The notes under the pieces are model-generated. The model was not told where the DNA came from, ran no database searches, and saw only the letters and a program-made list of their open reading frames with translations. From assembly GCF_002746455.1 (NCBI RefSeq), contig NZ_NWUW01000003.1, positions 1 through 64,000 on the forward strand: a DNA stretch of 64,000 bases, written 5' to 3'. The position numbers were made by a program, and so were the translations under genes. Origin of the DNA: Bacillus fungorum. GTDB taxonomy: Bacteria; Bacillota; Bacilli; Bacillales; Bacillaceae_G. Below, piece by piece: positions 9,129-17,653 of this stretch (the first letter of the stretch is position 1; each line of letters opens with the position of its first letter).

Positions 9129-9386
9129 GTGACACTCGAAAAATACGTAAAACTACGTAGTACAGTTTATGAATATATGATAGAGCAAGATAAGCCAATA
9201 TCATTGTTAGATATTCAAGAACATATCGTTTCGCATCATGAAGGAAAATTCACGAAAAAGATGTTACATCAATTTTATTTATCAAGGCTATTAGATGAAC
9301 TGAAACTGGATGGGAAAATTACATTAGCTGATGAATATCTCTATACTGAAAAAGGGGTATTTTATAAGGCGAGAAAAGGGAGCTGA
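9129..9386 (+). CDS. SAM-riboswitch controlled hypothetical protein, winged-helix-like
   Basis: From the GTG at 9129 (AAGGGG at 9111-9116) this is an 85-residue protein. The reading frame is open back to a TTG at 9069, but that codon lies inside the T-run of the riboswitch terminator, so the GTG is preferred. The pattern of helices (STVYEYMIEQDKPISLLDIQ, then a long helix) and the turn KLDGKITLADEYLYTEKG look like a small winged helix, which is only a guess. No methionine, cysteine or SAM enzyme motif is visible. It is the only gene before the next terminator. Confidence 0.6.
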   Translation: MTLEKYVKLRSTVYEYMIEQDKPISLLDIQEHIVSHHEGKFTKKMLHQFYLSRLLDELKLDGKITLADEYLYTEKGVFYKARKGS

Positions 9387-9400
9387 GCTCTCTTTTTTTT
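9378..9400 (+). terminator. Terminator after the riboswitch gene
   Basis: GGGAG-CTGAG-CTCTC followed by eight T overlaps the last codons of the preceding gene. Confidence 0.7.
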
Positions 9401-9410
9401 GAAGTATGTA

Positions 9411-9560
9411 GAGTAAAAGACTGCTAAAGCAGCCTGATACAGGGAATGGTGTTGAGTGTGTAGTGTCAAAAATTAAATGTGCCTGAAAAAGGCAATTCAT
9501 ATCGGCTGCAAATGAAAAGAGACACCTTCGCCGAATAGGTGTCAGTCGTTTTGTCATATA
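9411..9560 (+). other. Non-coding stretch with several hairpins
   Basis: About 150 bases between two genes hold short stems CTGC-TAAA-GCAG, GCC-TGAAAAA-GGC and GACACCT/AGGTGTC (9521-9543), the last followed by a TCGTTTTGT tail. This could be a small structured RNA or the 5' leader of the SWIM gene. I recognise no known class. Confidence 0.3.
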
Positions 9561-9639
9561 TACTTGCTATTTGACAGTTATTAGAATAACATGCAGGGGT
9601 TGTGGAAGTCAAAAGGGAATTAAAGGAAGAGGTGTTGTT

Positions 9640-10029
9640 ATGTACGCTTATTTGTTAAAAGAGATATATAGGTATATTCCGAAACATATTATTGATAGAG
9701 GTTATGAATATTTTGAAGAAGGACATGTAGAAGATGTTGAAATACATAATAATAAAGTATTTGCGTTTGTAACTGGTAATGCAGGGAATTATGAAGTGAT
9801 TATTGATCTTGAAGATTTTTCGGAAAGTAGCTGTGAGTGTCCCTATGAAAATTATTGTAAACATATGGCGGCGGTTGTTTATGATATTCAAGGTGCTGGC
9901 GAGAGTACAGTGAAAGAGAAGTTGCATGCTTTAGAAAAAGAGGAGTTATTAACAGTATTGAATCGTTTATTACAAAGTTCGAAAAACGTGCAAATTGTAG
10001 AGAAGATGTTAAAGAAGGGGAAACTTTAA
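9640..10029 (+). CDS. SWIM zinc-finger protein
   Basis: This 129-residue protein (start at 9640 after GGAAGAGG, preferred over the upstream frame-open start at 9571) carries the SWIM motif CxC-x(n)-CxH as CECPYENYCKHMAAVVYD around residues 66-83. SWIM domains bind zinc and mediate protein or DNA contacts; in Firmicutes they often accompany SNF2-type helicases. Here the domain stands alone with a helical C-terminus (KEELLTVLNRLLQ). It is followed by the flavoprotein gene after 23 bases, probably in one transcript. Confidence 0.8.
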   Translation: MYAYLLKEIYRYIPKHIIDRGYEYFEEGHVEDVEIHNNKVFAFVTGNAGNYEVIIDLEDFSESSCECPYENYCKHMAAVVYDIQGAGESTVKEKLHALEKEELLTVLNRLLQSSKNVQIVEKMLKKGKL

Positions 10030-10052
10030 TTTATAGAGGGAGTTGTTTTGTA

Positions 10053-10628
10053 GTGAATGTACTAATTATATACGCTCATCCTAGTCCTTCAAGTTTTAAC
10101 GCGGCGATTTTAGATCATGTGCAAAAAGGATTACAGGAAACAAATCATTCAGTTACTGTACTTGATTTATACAAAGAACAATTTGATCCCGTCCTTGTTT
10201 TTAATGAAGAGAAGAAAAGGCGTGATTTAGTAAATGAAGAAGAAACAGCTCGGTACAGAACGTTAGTGGAAGAAGCGGATACTCTTCTCTTTATTTATCC
10301 AATATGGTGGTGGGGGATGCCAGCTATTTTAAAAGGGTTTATTGATCGCATTTTTGTAGCTGGATTTGCTTATAAATATGAAGGCGCCCTGCCGAAAGGG
10401 TTATTGAAAGGTAAGAAGGCGTGGGTTATTAATACGTTAGACTCGCCGTTATGGTATGTCGCACTATTATATCGATCAGCAGATTGGATTATGATGAAGA
10501 GAGGTGTTTTACGTTTTTGCGGCATGCGCGATATAAAAAGGTCAGTTTTTCAATCTGTGAAAACGAGTAAACGAGAGAAGCGGGAAAAGTGGTTATTAGA
10601 AATGGAAGAAAAGGCTCGTACATTATGA
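10053..10628 (+). CDS. NAD(P)H dehydrogenase (quinone)-like flavoprotein
   Basis: This 191-residue protein of the flavodoxin-like NQO1/MdaB/YwrO family starts from GTG. It has the FMN/FAD loop YAHPSPSSFNAAI (residues 7-19), the conserved FIYPIWWWGMPAILKGFIDRI segment around 80-99, and KKAWVINTLDSP. Family members reduce quinones or other electrophiles with two electrons from NAD(P)H. The stop codon overlaps the ATG of the next gene (ATGA), so the two are translationally coupled. Confidence 0.82.
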   Translation: MNVLIIYAHPSPSSFNAAILDHVQKGLQETNHSVTVLDLYKEQFDPVLVFNEEKKRRDLVNEEETARYRTLVEEADTLLFIYPIWWWGMPAILKGFIDRIFVAGFAYKYEGALPKGLLKGKKAWVINTLDSPLWYVALLYRSADWIMMKRGVLRFCGMRDIKRSVFQSVKTSKREKREKWLLEMEEKARTL

Positions 10629-10978
10629 ATGAAATTGAACGTATCATAAAGTGTTGCAATTATGATAACGAACTTCTTCGTACATATATTAATTGCTTAG
10701 TCCAATTGAAGAAATGTAGCGAAACGTTTCAACAAATTCAAATACAATTAAGAAATGATTATTTAATAAGAGGAATTTGTGAAAGAGAAGTTGATGAAGT
10801 AGTACGGGGAAGTAAAGAATATGAAACATATTTTCTTCCTAAAGCGTTACAGTGGAATTTCTTGAGAGAAAATCCACATCTAATTGAAAAAGTATGTGAA
10901 GATTTTTTTGCATATGAGGCATTACATCTTACGGATATAGAGTGGAGGATCATTATAAATTGCATGGGAAATAAGTGA
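10625..10978 (+). CDS. Hypothetical protein coupled to the flavoprotein
   Basis: This 117-residue soluble protein starts at the ATG that overlaps the upstream stop. It has four cysteines and a mainly helical pattern, with tryptophans in ALQWNFLREN and DIEWRIIINC. I do not recognise a family. The overlap with the quinone-reductase-like gene suggests linked expression. Confidence 0.65.
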   Translation: MNEIERIIKCCNYDNELLRTYINCLVQLKKCSETFQQIQIQLRNDYLIRGICEREVDEVVRGSKEYETYFLPKALQWNFLRENPHLIEKVCEDFFAYEALHLTDIEWRIIINCMGNK

Positions 10979-10987
10979 TTCATTATG

Positions 10988-11015
10988 TAAAAAAGCTAGT
11001 ATAAAACTAGCTTTT
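10988..11015. terminator. Bidirectional terminator
   Basis: AAAAGCTAGT..ACTAGCTTTT lies between the convergent hypothetical gene and the AtoE-like gene. Confidence 0.8.
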
Positions 11016-11018
11016 CGT

Positions 11019-12365
11019 TTAAATAAATAAGAAGCATAGACTAATGATGAATCCTGCATATAGTAAGTTCACAACGCAAAATCCCATAATATCACGAGCA
11101 CCTAAACCAGCGATCGCTAATGCCGGTAATGCCCAGAAAGGTTGAATTAAATTCGTCCAAGCATCTCCCCACGCAATGGCCATTGCTGTTTTTGCAGCAG
11201 GTACACCAAGTTCAGCACCAGCTGGAATCATAATGGGTGCTTGCACAGCCCATTGACCGCCGCCAGATGGAACGAAAATATTAACGATGCCAGCACTTAA
11301 GAAAGTAAAGAGCGGGAAAGTCGTTTCGTTTGAAATACTAATAAAGGAATTCGAGATAGCTCCTCCAAGTGAAAGTCCTTCACTATTTGCTCCAATCATC
11401 ATTCCCATAATTCCTGCGTAAAACGGAAATTGAAGTAAAATACCAGAAGCGCTTTTCGTAGAATCTGAAAAAGCACGAATATATTGAATCGGAGTACGGT
11501 GGAAAATAAGTCCAGCAATTAATAGCATAAAAATAACGATATCGAGTGTAAGGTTAAAGCCTTTCGTATAAAAGTAGTTGGAAATATAAATGAGACCTAA
11601 TAATCCAACGCAAAGTGTAATAATGATATTATTTTCCATTTTTTCAGCGAATGTTTTTAGTTCTATTTCTTGAGCAGCGGCTTCTTCATGAAACACGCTA
11701 GGATCCACAGTTATCGTATGTTTTTCATCTGGATGCATGGCCCGATTAATGAGAGGCATCGTAACTAAAAAGATAACAACTGGAACGAGAGCGTATGGTG
11801 AGAATAGCGTTTCTGTTATTGGAATCGCTTCTTTAATACTCCCAGCTGTCGTTTTAATTAACGTTTCGCCGCCTGTTGCTAACGTAAGAGGAATAGAAGC
11901 AGAAAGCCCCGCATGCCAAATGAGAAATCCAGAGTAAGAAGAGGCAATTGCTAGTCTATAATCTAATCCTTCCAGCTGCCTTGCCACTTCTTTTGCATAT
12001 AAAACAGATACAACAATACCGAATCCCCAGTTTATGTATGCACCAAGTAAACTTACGATTGAAATGGCAATAATACCTTGGCCATTCGTTTTTGGTAGCC
12101 TGGCAGCTGTCGTTAATCCTTTTTTAATAAGAGGAGCGTTTGCTAAAGCAGATCCTGTCACGAGGACAAGTGCCATTTGCATAGAAAAAGCAAGAAGTCC
12201 CCAAATGCCATTACCCCAGTGATTAATCATTTCCACAGGTGTTTGGTGCGTTGCAAACATGCCAAAGAAAATAACGAAAACAGTTAATAAACATGATAAA
12301 ATAAACGGTTCTGGCAAGAAACGTTGTACTAGGGCGACACAACCATTTGTAAAAGAACGGAACAA
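11019..12365 (-). CDS. Short-chain fatty acid transporter, AtoE family
   Basis: This 448-residue membrane protein has about 11-12 hydrophobic segments. Family features include the N-terminal FLPEPFILSCLLTVFVI, the GAYINWGFGIVVSVLYAKEVAR segment, and the glycine-rich loop NIFVPSGGGQWAVQAPIM near residues 345-362, characteristic of AtoE-type (SCFA_trans) permeases. It likely moves acetoacetate or other short fatty acids, but no catabolic genes sit beside it here. Transcribed alone from the region upstream of the cytolysin locus. Confidence 0.88.
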   Translation of the reverse strand: MFRSFTNGCVALVQRFLPEPFILSCLLTVFVIFFGMFATHQTPVEMINHWGNGIWGLLAFSMQMALVLVTGSALANAPLIKKGLTTAARLPKTNGQGIIAISIVSLLGAYINWGFGIVVSVLYAKEVARQLEGLDYRLAIASSYSGFLIWHAGLSASIPLTLATGGETLIKTTAGSIKEAIPITETLFSPYALVPVVIFLVTMPLINRAMHPDEKHTITVDPSVFHEEAAAQEIELKTFAEKMENNIIITLCVGLLGLIYISNYFYTKGFNLTLDIVIFMLLIAGLIFHRTPIQYIRAFSDSTKSASGILLQFPFYAGIMGMMIGANSEGLSLGGAISNSFISISNETTFPLFTFLSAGIVNIFVPSGGGQWAVQAPIMIPAGAELGVPAAKTAMAIAWGDAWTNLIQPFWALPALAIAGLGARDIMGFCVVNLLYAGFIISLCFLFI

Positions 12366-12563
12366 AATAGATCAACCTCCTTATGTATGTTTATTACAAT
12401 TATTCGAGGTTGATTTGGAGATAACCTTTTAAAGTTAGAAAATTCTGATATCTTTTAAAGGGATTTAAATTCTACGTCGAAACGTTATTATATTTTGAGT
12501 TGAAATATTTTAAAGAAGAGTAGAACCATCATCACCCTGACAGAAAAAGTTGCTTTTCCTCAA

Positions 12564-12579
12564 TATGAAATATTGCATA
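12564..12579 (+). promoter_or_regulatory. PlcR box
   Basis: TATGAAATATTGCATA matches the PlcR consensus TATGNANNNNTNCATA at every fixed position. It lies 10 bases upstream of the -35 element, the usual arrangement for PlcR-PapR activated virulence genes of the B. cereus group. Confidence 0.92.
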
Positions 12580-12589
12580 TAAAAATGAA

Positions 12590-12618
12590 TTGATGCAAAT
12601 GCAAAAGCTTATTATAAT
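12590..12618 (+). promoter_or_regulatory. Promoter of the peptide-cytolysin transcript
   Basis: TTGATG (12590-12595) and TATAAT (12613-12618) have 17-base spacing, directly downstream of the PlcR box. The transcript would begin about 45 bases before the small peptide gene. Confidence 0.8.
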
Positions 12619-12669
12619 GAAAGCATAAATATACAACACATCTTAATACAGCAAAGAGGAGGAAGTAAT

Positions 12670-12750
12670 ATGGAAATCGCAATGGCAGTTTTAAAATTTT
12701 TAGGTGGAGTAATTCCTTTAGTTCAAGAACTATTAAAAGCATTTATGTAA
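12670..12750 (+). CDS. 26-residue amphipathic peptide, PSM/delta-lysin-like
   Basis: This small ORF of 26 codons begins with a very strong site (AGAGGAGG, 7 bases before ATG). The peptide runs from MEIAMAVLKF to LLKAFM and is mostly hydrophobic, with Glu2, Lys9, Gln19, Glu20 and Lys23, a Gly-Gly at 12-13 and Pro16. A single helix would place most charged residues on one face. It has no signal peptide cleavage site, like phenol-soluble modulins. It is the first gene of the PlcR-controlled transcript, 58 bases before the cytolysin with no terminator between. A membrane-active role is inference. Confidence 0.7.
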   Translation: MEIAMAVLKFLGGVIPLVQELLKAFM

Positions 12751-12808
12751 GTTTATTAGTTAGCTATCATTTATCAATCATTATCATATTTTACTAAAAA
12801 AGAATGGG

Positions 12809-14347
12809 GTGATTTTTCTGAATGTTAAGAAAAACACTAAAAGAAGAAAGTTCCTTGCATGTTTATTAGTTAGTCTATGTACTATTAATTATTCATCTAT
12901 TTCCTTCGCAGAAACACAAGTAAGTAATACAACTGATGTAACTAAAAATGCTAGTGGCATTGATACTGGCATAGCAAATCTTACATATAATAATCAAGAG
13001 GTTTTAGCTGTAAACGGTGATAAAGTAGAGAGTTTTGTTCCGAAAGAAAGTATTAATTCAAATGGTAAATTTGTAGTAGTGGAACGCGAGAAAAAATCAC
13101 TTACAACGTCACCAGTCGATATTTCAATTATTGATTCTGTAGTGAATCGCACGTATCCAGGAGCTGTACAACTTGCCAATAAAGCTTTTGCAGACAATCA
13201 ACCGAGTTTATTAGTGGCTAAGAGAAAGCCTTTGAATATTAGTATAGACTTACCTGGTATGAGAAAAGAAAATACAATCACTGTCCAAAATCCGACATAT
13301 GGCAATGTAGCTGGAGCAGTAGACGATTTAGTATCTACTTGGAATGAAAAGTATTCCACAACACATACGTTACCTGCAAGAATGCAGTATACAGAATCTA
13401 TGGTTTATAGTAAATCGCAAATCGCAAGTGCTCTTAATGTTAACGCTAAATATCTTGATAACAGTCTAAACATTGATTTTAATGCGGTTGCAAATGGAGA
13501 GAAAAAAGTGATGGTGGCCGCATATAAACAAATATTTTATACTGTAAGTGCTGAACTACCTAACAATCCATCCGATCTTTTTGATAATAGTGTTACTTTT
13601 GATGAGTTAACTCGTAAAGGAGTAAGTAATTCGGCTCCACCTGTTATGGTTTCAAATGTAGCTTATGGTAGAACGGTTTATGTAAAATTAGAAACAACAT
13701 CTAAGAGTAAAGATGTACAAGCTGCTTTTAAAGCCTTACTTAAGAATAACAGCATCGAAACGAGTGGACAGTACAAAGATATTTTTGAAGAAAGTACCTT
13801 TACTGCTGTAGTATTAGGTGGAGATGCGAAAGAGCATAACAAGGTTGTTACAAAAGACTTCAATGAAATTCGAAATATCATTAAAGATAATGCTGAATTA
13901 AGTTTTAAAAATCCAGCATACCCAATTTCATATACAAGCACTTTCTTAAAAGATAATGCAACTGCTGCTGTTCATAACAATACAGATTATATCGAGACGA
14001 CAACTACAGAATATTCAAGTGCTAAAATGACACTCGATCATTACGGTGCTTACGTTGCTCAATTTGATGTATCTTGGGATGAATTCACATTTGATCAAAA
14101 TGGGAAAGAAGTACTAACACATAAAACATGGGAAGGTAGTGGCAAAGACAAAACAGCTCATTACTCTACAGTAATCCCTCTTCCACCAAATTCAAAAAAT
14201 ATAAAAATCGTAGCAAGAGAATGTACAGGTCTTGCATGGGAATGGTGGAGAACCATCATTAATGAACAAAATGTTCCATTAACAAATGAAATAAAGGTTT
14301 CAATTGGAGGAACAACATTATATCCAACTGCTAATATTAGTCATTAG
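12809..14347 (+). CDS. clo: Cholesterol-dependent cytolysin, cereolysin O/anthrolysin O
   Basis: This 512-residue secreted pore-forming toxin (alo in B. anthracis naming) has a signal peptide with basic KKNTKRRK and cleavage near SFA-ET. The conserved undecapeptide [11 protein letters not shown] occupies residues 471-481, with the single cysteine that makes these toxins thiol-activated. Length and C-terminal domain 4 are full. Monomers bind cholesterol and assemble into large beta-barrel pores. The start is a GTG placed only about one base after GGGG, an odd spacing, so the exact start is uncertain by a few codons. PlcR should activate it together with the upstream peptide. Confidence 0.97.
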   Translation: MIFLNVKKNTKRRKFLACLLVSLCTINYSSISFAETQVSNTTDVTKNASGIDTGIANLTYNNQEVLAVNGDKVESFVPKESINSNGKFVVVEREKKSLTTSPVDISIIDSVVNRTYPGAVQLANKAFADNQPSLLVAKRKPLNISIDLPGMRKENTITVQNPTYGNVAGAVDDLVSTWNEKYSTTHTLPARMQYTESMVYSKSQIASALNVNAKYLDNSLNIDFNAVANGEKKVMVAAYKQIFYTVSAELPNNPSDLFDNSVTFDELTRKGVSNSAPPVMVSNVAYGRTVYVKLETTSKSKDVQAAFKALLKNNSIETSGQYKDIFEESTFTAVVLGGDAKEHNKVVTKDFNEIRNIIKDNAELSFKNPAYPISYTSTFLKDNATAAVHNNTDYIETTTTEYSSAKMTLDHYGAYVAQFDVSWDEFTFDQNGKEVLTHKTWEGSGKDKTAHYSTVIPLPPNSKNIKIVARECTGLAWEWWRTIINEQNVPLTNEIKVSIGGTTLYPTANISH

Positions 14348-14354
14348 GTTGGAG

Positions 14355-14386
14355 CGAAGCGCCTTGTTTACAGGGCGCTTTTTTTA
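14355..14386 (+). terminator. Terminator of the cytolysin transcript
   Basis: GAAGCGCC..GGGCGCTT with a seven-T tail starts 8 bases after the toxin stop. The 14387-14613 gap beyond it is AT-rich with one weak AGGCC/GGCCT stem and no other feature. Confidence 0.9.
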
Positions 14387-14613
14387 CTTAAGTGAAAGTG
14401 ATTGGCGTTTCCAAAATATATCTGCGGTTCCCAACCCATTTATATTTTACTCTAATAGTCTATGAAATTTAAGTAGTTAAATGTAAAATTTATATAGAGA
14501 GTTATACAAATTCCTAAAGAACTTTAAATATATTATTCCACAATCAGGCCGAATTATAGAGTGAAAGTTCTACTAGGCCTAAAAATATTGAGAAACACGA
14601 GGAGAGGATTACA

Positions 14614-15366
14614 TTGACTATTTATGAGCAATTCATAGAGGCTCTTAAAGAAAAAATAGGCGATACTGTAACATTTGCAGAGATAAAGGACAGATTAATA
14701 ACAAAATTTAATACGAACCCGAGGAGTATTAATCCTGCTGATTATTGCTATAACCGTTATAACAAAGGGAGAGCTGTTAATAAAAATCTGTTTGTATATA
14801 TAAATAAAAAAACTTATAGATATGTAGGTGAAAATTATCCTTATACAGGATTAGTTTTTCACAAGCCTAAAGGGGCAGATTGTGAATCAGTTGTAGGTGA
14901 GTGGGATAATGGGAAACTTCTTTTTTATAAGGATAAGGATAAAATAGGAATCTCACAAATTAAAAAGTTATATGAGGCATACTTTGAAATGTTAAGATTT
15001 GAAATGAATGTTCTTGGTTGTAAGGCGACTGAATTAAGGCATCTTATAGGTCGTCTAGGTGAATTTTTTTGTGTCCTTTACACAAATGGTGAGCTATCCA
15101 AAGTGACGAATCAGCATGGATATGATGTCATTAAAGATGGGCGAAGAATAAGTGTTAAAACAACTGCCCAAGAAAAAGGGTTTATCACGATCAATCAAAA
15201 CACATTTGACCAATTTGATGACTTCTTCGTAGTTCAGTATAAAGATGATGATTTGAAACTATTATTTTATGGGCCAAAGGAAGAGATTCCGTCGCTTAGA
15301 CCATATGGGAATACTTATGAGGTTGATATAAATTCTTTAAAGAGAGTAGAAAATAAACTCCTATAA
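14614..15366 (+). CDS. Putative PD-(D/E)XK-type nuclease, DUF6998-like
   Basis: This 250-residue protein starts at TTG after GAGGAGAGG. The C-terminal half has RLGEFFCVLYTNGEL, then HGYDVIKDGRRISVKTTAQEKG (about residues 168-189). That is the pattern E...D...(I/V)xVK typical of restriction-endonuclease-like folds: Glu near 150, Asp near 171 and Lys near 182. The N-terminal 100 residues look like a separate, possibly DNA-reading helical domain. There is no methyltransferase beside it. AT-rich, isolated and probably an accessory gene; it could be a type IV-like restriction enzyme or a toxin, which I cannot decide. Confidence 0.5.
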   Translation: MTIYEQFIEALKEKIGDTVTFAEIKDRLITKFNTNPRSINPADYCYNRYNKGRAVNKNLFVYINKKTYRYVGENYPYTGLVFHKPKGADCESVVGEWDNGKLLFYKDKDKIGISQIKKLYEAYFEMLRFEMNVLGCKATELRHLIGRLGEFFCVLYTNGELSKVTNQHGYDVIKDGRRISVKTTAQEKGFITINQNTFDQFDDFFVVQYKDDDLKLLFYGPKEEIPSLRPYGNTYEVDINSLKRVENKLL

Positions 15367-15470
15367 GAGTGTATTTTCTTATAGTTTTTTAGCAGAAGCA
15401 AGCAGCTCCAACAATGATTATTCAGCTTTGTAATTGTTATAGGAATCATATGAAACAAAAGACACTTGGT

Positions 15471-15505
15471 AAAAGGGCTACAATTGAATTTGTAACCCTT
15501 TTTTA
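15471..15505 (+). terminator. Terminator after the nuclease-like gene
   Basis: AAAGGGCTACAA..TTTGTAACCC followed by six T. The rest of the 15367-15768 gap is AT-rich with no gene that I can support. Confidence 0.75.
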
Positions 15506-15768
15506 TTACTCATTAAAAAATATTAGTGCTTAGTGACTGATATTTTCTATCCATACCCATCAAGCTAAAAAAGAATATATACCAATATTATAGAGTTGCA
15601 TTTAACTTTATTTAAAGCTTCATGTATCAGTGTTATTCAATCATTTACTTGATTGTTGAATATGCAGGTATGACCCTCATTGCTCTCACGTTTTACTTGT
15701 TTTGAACTAGGAGTTTGAAATTTCGAAATATTCGTTGTGTATATTGTGTTAAATATTGTAAAATATAA

Positions 15769-15796
15769 TGGTACCGAAAAAACCAAGTTGGTACCA
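15769..15796 (+). promoter_or_regulatory. Inverted-repeat operator of the TetR gene
   Basis: TGGTACC and GGTACCA, 14 bases apart, start right at the end of a TATAAT (15764-15769). A repressor bound here would block the promoter of the TetR-SMR pair, probably the TetR protein itself. Confidence 0.6.
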
Positions 15797-15815
15797 ATGG
15801 TTTAGGGGGCGGATT

Positions 15816-16373
15816 ATGAAACAAAGAATAGTAACAGAAACAACTCATCAAATTCAAACGAAGGGGTTTACATTTACAATTAGTGACTTAGCAAAACAAT
15901 TAGCTGTCAGTAAGAGGACAATCTATGAGCACTTTTCTTCAAAAGATGAAATAGTAGATGAAGTTATTTGTAATGTAATAGAAAGTATTCAAGAAAAGGA
16001 AAAAAATATCGCTGAAGATGATACGTTACAAATAGCTGAAAAAATAAGACTCATTTTAATTTGCATTCCACAACAATTTCAATTCATGGATGCACGTTTA
16101 TTAGTAGAACTAAAAAAACATCATTATAATCAATGGTTAAAATTAGATCAGTTTTTACGTGAAGGGTGGTCTACTGTAATTGGTTTAATAGAAGAGGGAA
16201 TGAGAGAAGGAAGCATAAGAAAAATTCAAATTCCCTTTTTTATTGAAGTCTATTTGGGGGCACTGAATCGCATATATGATCCTATGTTTATAGAAAAGAG
16301 TGATTATACATTAGGAAGTATGCTTGAATCTATTATGGACATGTTATTGTACGGAATTTCTAATTCAAAATAG
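15816..16373 (+). CDS. TetR family transcriptional regulator
   Basis: This 185-residue regulator has the TetR N-terminal helix-turn-helix (FTISDLAKQLAVSKRTIYEHFSSKDEI, residues about 18-44). The C-terminal part is a helical ligand/dimer domain. ATG 15816 has GGGGGCGG 6 bases ahead; the ORF stays open to an ATG at 15768, but that lies inside the operator. It is 14 bases upstream of the SMR pump gene and likely controls it. Confidence 0.85.
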   Translation: MKQRIVTETTHQIQTKGFTFTISDLAKQLAVSKRTIYEHFSSKDEIVDEVICNVIESIQEKEKNIAEDDTLQIAEKIRLILICIPQQFQFMDARLLVELKKHHYNQWLKLDQFLREGWSTVIGLIEEGMREGSIRKIQIPFFIEVYLGALNRIYDPMFIEKSDYTLGSMLESIMDMLLYGISNSK

Positions 16374-16387
16374 AAGGTGGGAGAATA

Positions 16388-16687
16388 GTGCAGTGGATTT
16401 ATTTAAGTTTAGCAATTTTATTTGAGGTAGCAGGTACAACTGCGATGAAACTATCTGATGGATTAACGAAACTTGTACCAAGCATTCTTATTTTTGTATT
16501 TTATGTAGTAAGTTTTGCATTTCTGTCATTTGCATTAAAAGGGATGGAAATGTCCGTAGCATATGCGGTATGGTCAGGTATGGGAATTGTTACGATTACA
16601 ACAATTGGTTTTGTTTATTTTGGAGAAAGTATCAATATAATTAAGATACTAGCAATTCTTTTTATTTTAGTTGGAGTCGTAATTTAA
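16388..16687 (+). CDS. SMR family multidrug efflux protein, short C-terminus
   Basis: This 99-residue protein has four membrane helices and the small multidrug resistance pattern: FEVAGTTAMKLSDG with the essential Glu in helix 1 (residue 13), then AYAVWSGMG in helix 3. SMR proteins work as dimers exchanging cationic drugs for protons. Typical members are 105-115 residues; this one stops at GVVI, a few residues before the usual end of helix 4, so it may be slightly truncated. Starts at GTG after AGGTGGGAG. Confidence 0.85.
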   Translation: MQWIYLSLAILFEVAGTTAMKLSDGLTKLVPSILIFVFYVVSFAFLSFALKGMEMSVAYAVWSGMGIVTITTIGFVYFGESINIIKILAILFILVGVVI

Positions 16688-16688
16688 A

Positions 16689-16907
16689 CAAAAACAGATC
16701 TGGAGCCACTTTGCGTTTGTATCATTAATTTTAACTTTTTGCTCAGGGTTACAAGCTCTAGTATTTTGGACAATCCGTTTAGATTTTGATATGTCTTGGT
16801 GGATTCCTAATTTATATTTATTAGTTTATCCATGCTTCTTTTTAAAAAGTGTTTGGAGAGAGTGTGGATCGTCGTATAAGACTAACATGAGAAAAGAATT
16901 CATGTAA
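16689..16907 (+). pseudogene. Possible C-terminal remnant of a membrane protein
   Basis: A frame without a start codon reads through hydrophobic segments (SHFAFVSLILTFCSGLQALV, WIPNLYLLVYPCFFLKSVW) to a TAA at 16905. It looks like the tail of a lost membrane protein gene behind the SMR gene. The family is not recognised, and chance coding cannot be ruled out. The rest of the gap to 17079 shows an AGCCGATG/CATCGGCT stem (17024-17055) near the end of the next minus-strand gene. Confidence 0.3.
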
Positions 16908-17079
16908 TATAGATAGCAACTTTAAGCACATTCGAATTCTAGATTCTAAAACATTTCAGCTTCTAAATCAGTTTTTTCACTAACCATACGGCAGAAGTCA
17001 AAACAATTTTCGAAATGAAGATAGCCGATGATTCCTATGGCAAGGAAGCATCGGCTTGTATTATGTATGTTGAGTTAGT

Positions 17080-17625
17080 TCACGTTTCTGGAATAATTGT
17101 AATAGCGATGGTCCGAACCGGAGCCTCAATTTCTTCGTCTGTACTTTGGCTATTGTAGTATTTAATCATTAATTCGTTAAGCTCGTTTTGAAACTTTCCA
17201 AAGTGTTCCTCATCTAGCTTTAATTCTACTACAGAGAAAGTAGCACTATCTTCTTGACTGTTTTGTTCCTCTAATTTCTTAAGATAACTTTGGTATTGTG
17301 TCATAAGTGATAACTGATAATAGGAAATGTAGTTTAACTTTTCATCATCAGATAATCCTTTCCATTCACTGCCTTCAATCTTTGCATCTTCTTCATTGAT
17401 TGCGTAATATTTTTCAGAAACAGATTTTACCTTTTTTTCTTTAATTACATGAACGATACCAGAATCAACCATAGTTTGTAGCTGTCTATATAGTGTTGCT
17501 TGTGGGACATTTTTAATGATTTTTACCATTTCTAATGGTGTTAGCCCATCTTCCTTATTTCTCATTAACACTTGGCAAATTTTCATTCTTACCGGATGCA
17601 TTAAAATTTCAACTTTATTACTCAT
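17080..17625 (-). CDS. HTH regulator of the YxlEFG-like ABC genes
   Basis: This 181-residue protein has an ArsR-like winged helix at residues about 5-75 (LMHPVRMKICQVLMRN, then QATLYRQLQTMVDSGIV) and a helical, acidic C-terminal part. Proteins of this type repress neighbouring transporters. It is divergent from the three-gene ABC operon, and the 125 bases between them contain two related palindromes, which fits control of both directions. Confidence 0.82.
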   Translation of the reverse strand: MSNKVEILMHPVRMKICQVLMRNKEDGLTPLEMVKIIKNVPQATLYRQLQTMVDSGIVHVIKEKKVKSVSEKYYAINEEDAKIEGSEWKGLSDDEKLNYISYYQLSLMTQYQSYLKKLEEQNSQEDSATFSVVELKLDEEHFGKFQNELNELMIKYYNSQSTDEEIEAPVRTIAITIIPET

Positions 17626-17653
17626 TCGCTCACCTTATTTATCATGTATTTTT

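Noticed and set aside
12809..14613. Pathogenicity island borders around the cytolysin
   Set aside because: No integrase, tRNA or direct repeats flank the locus; the gene is a normal chromosomal member in this group.
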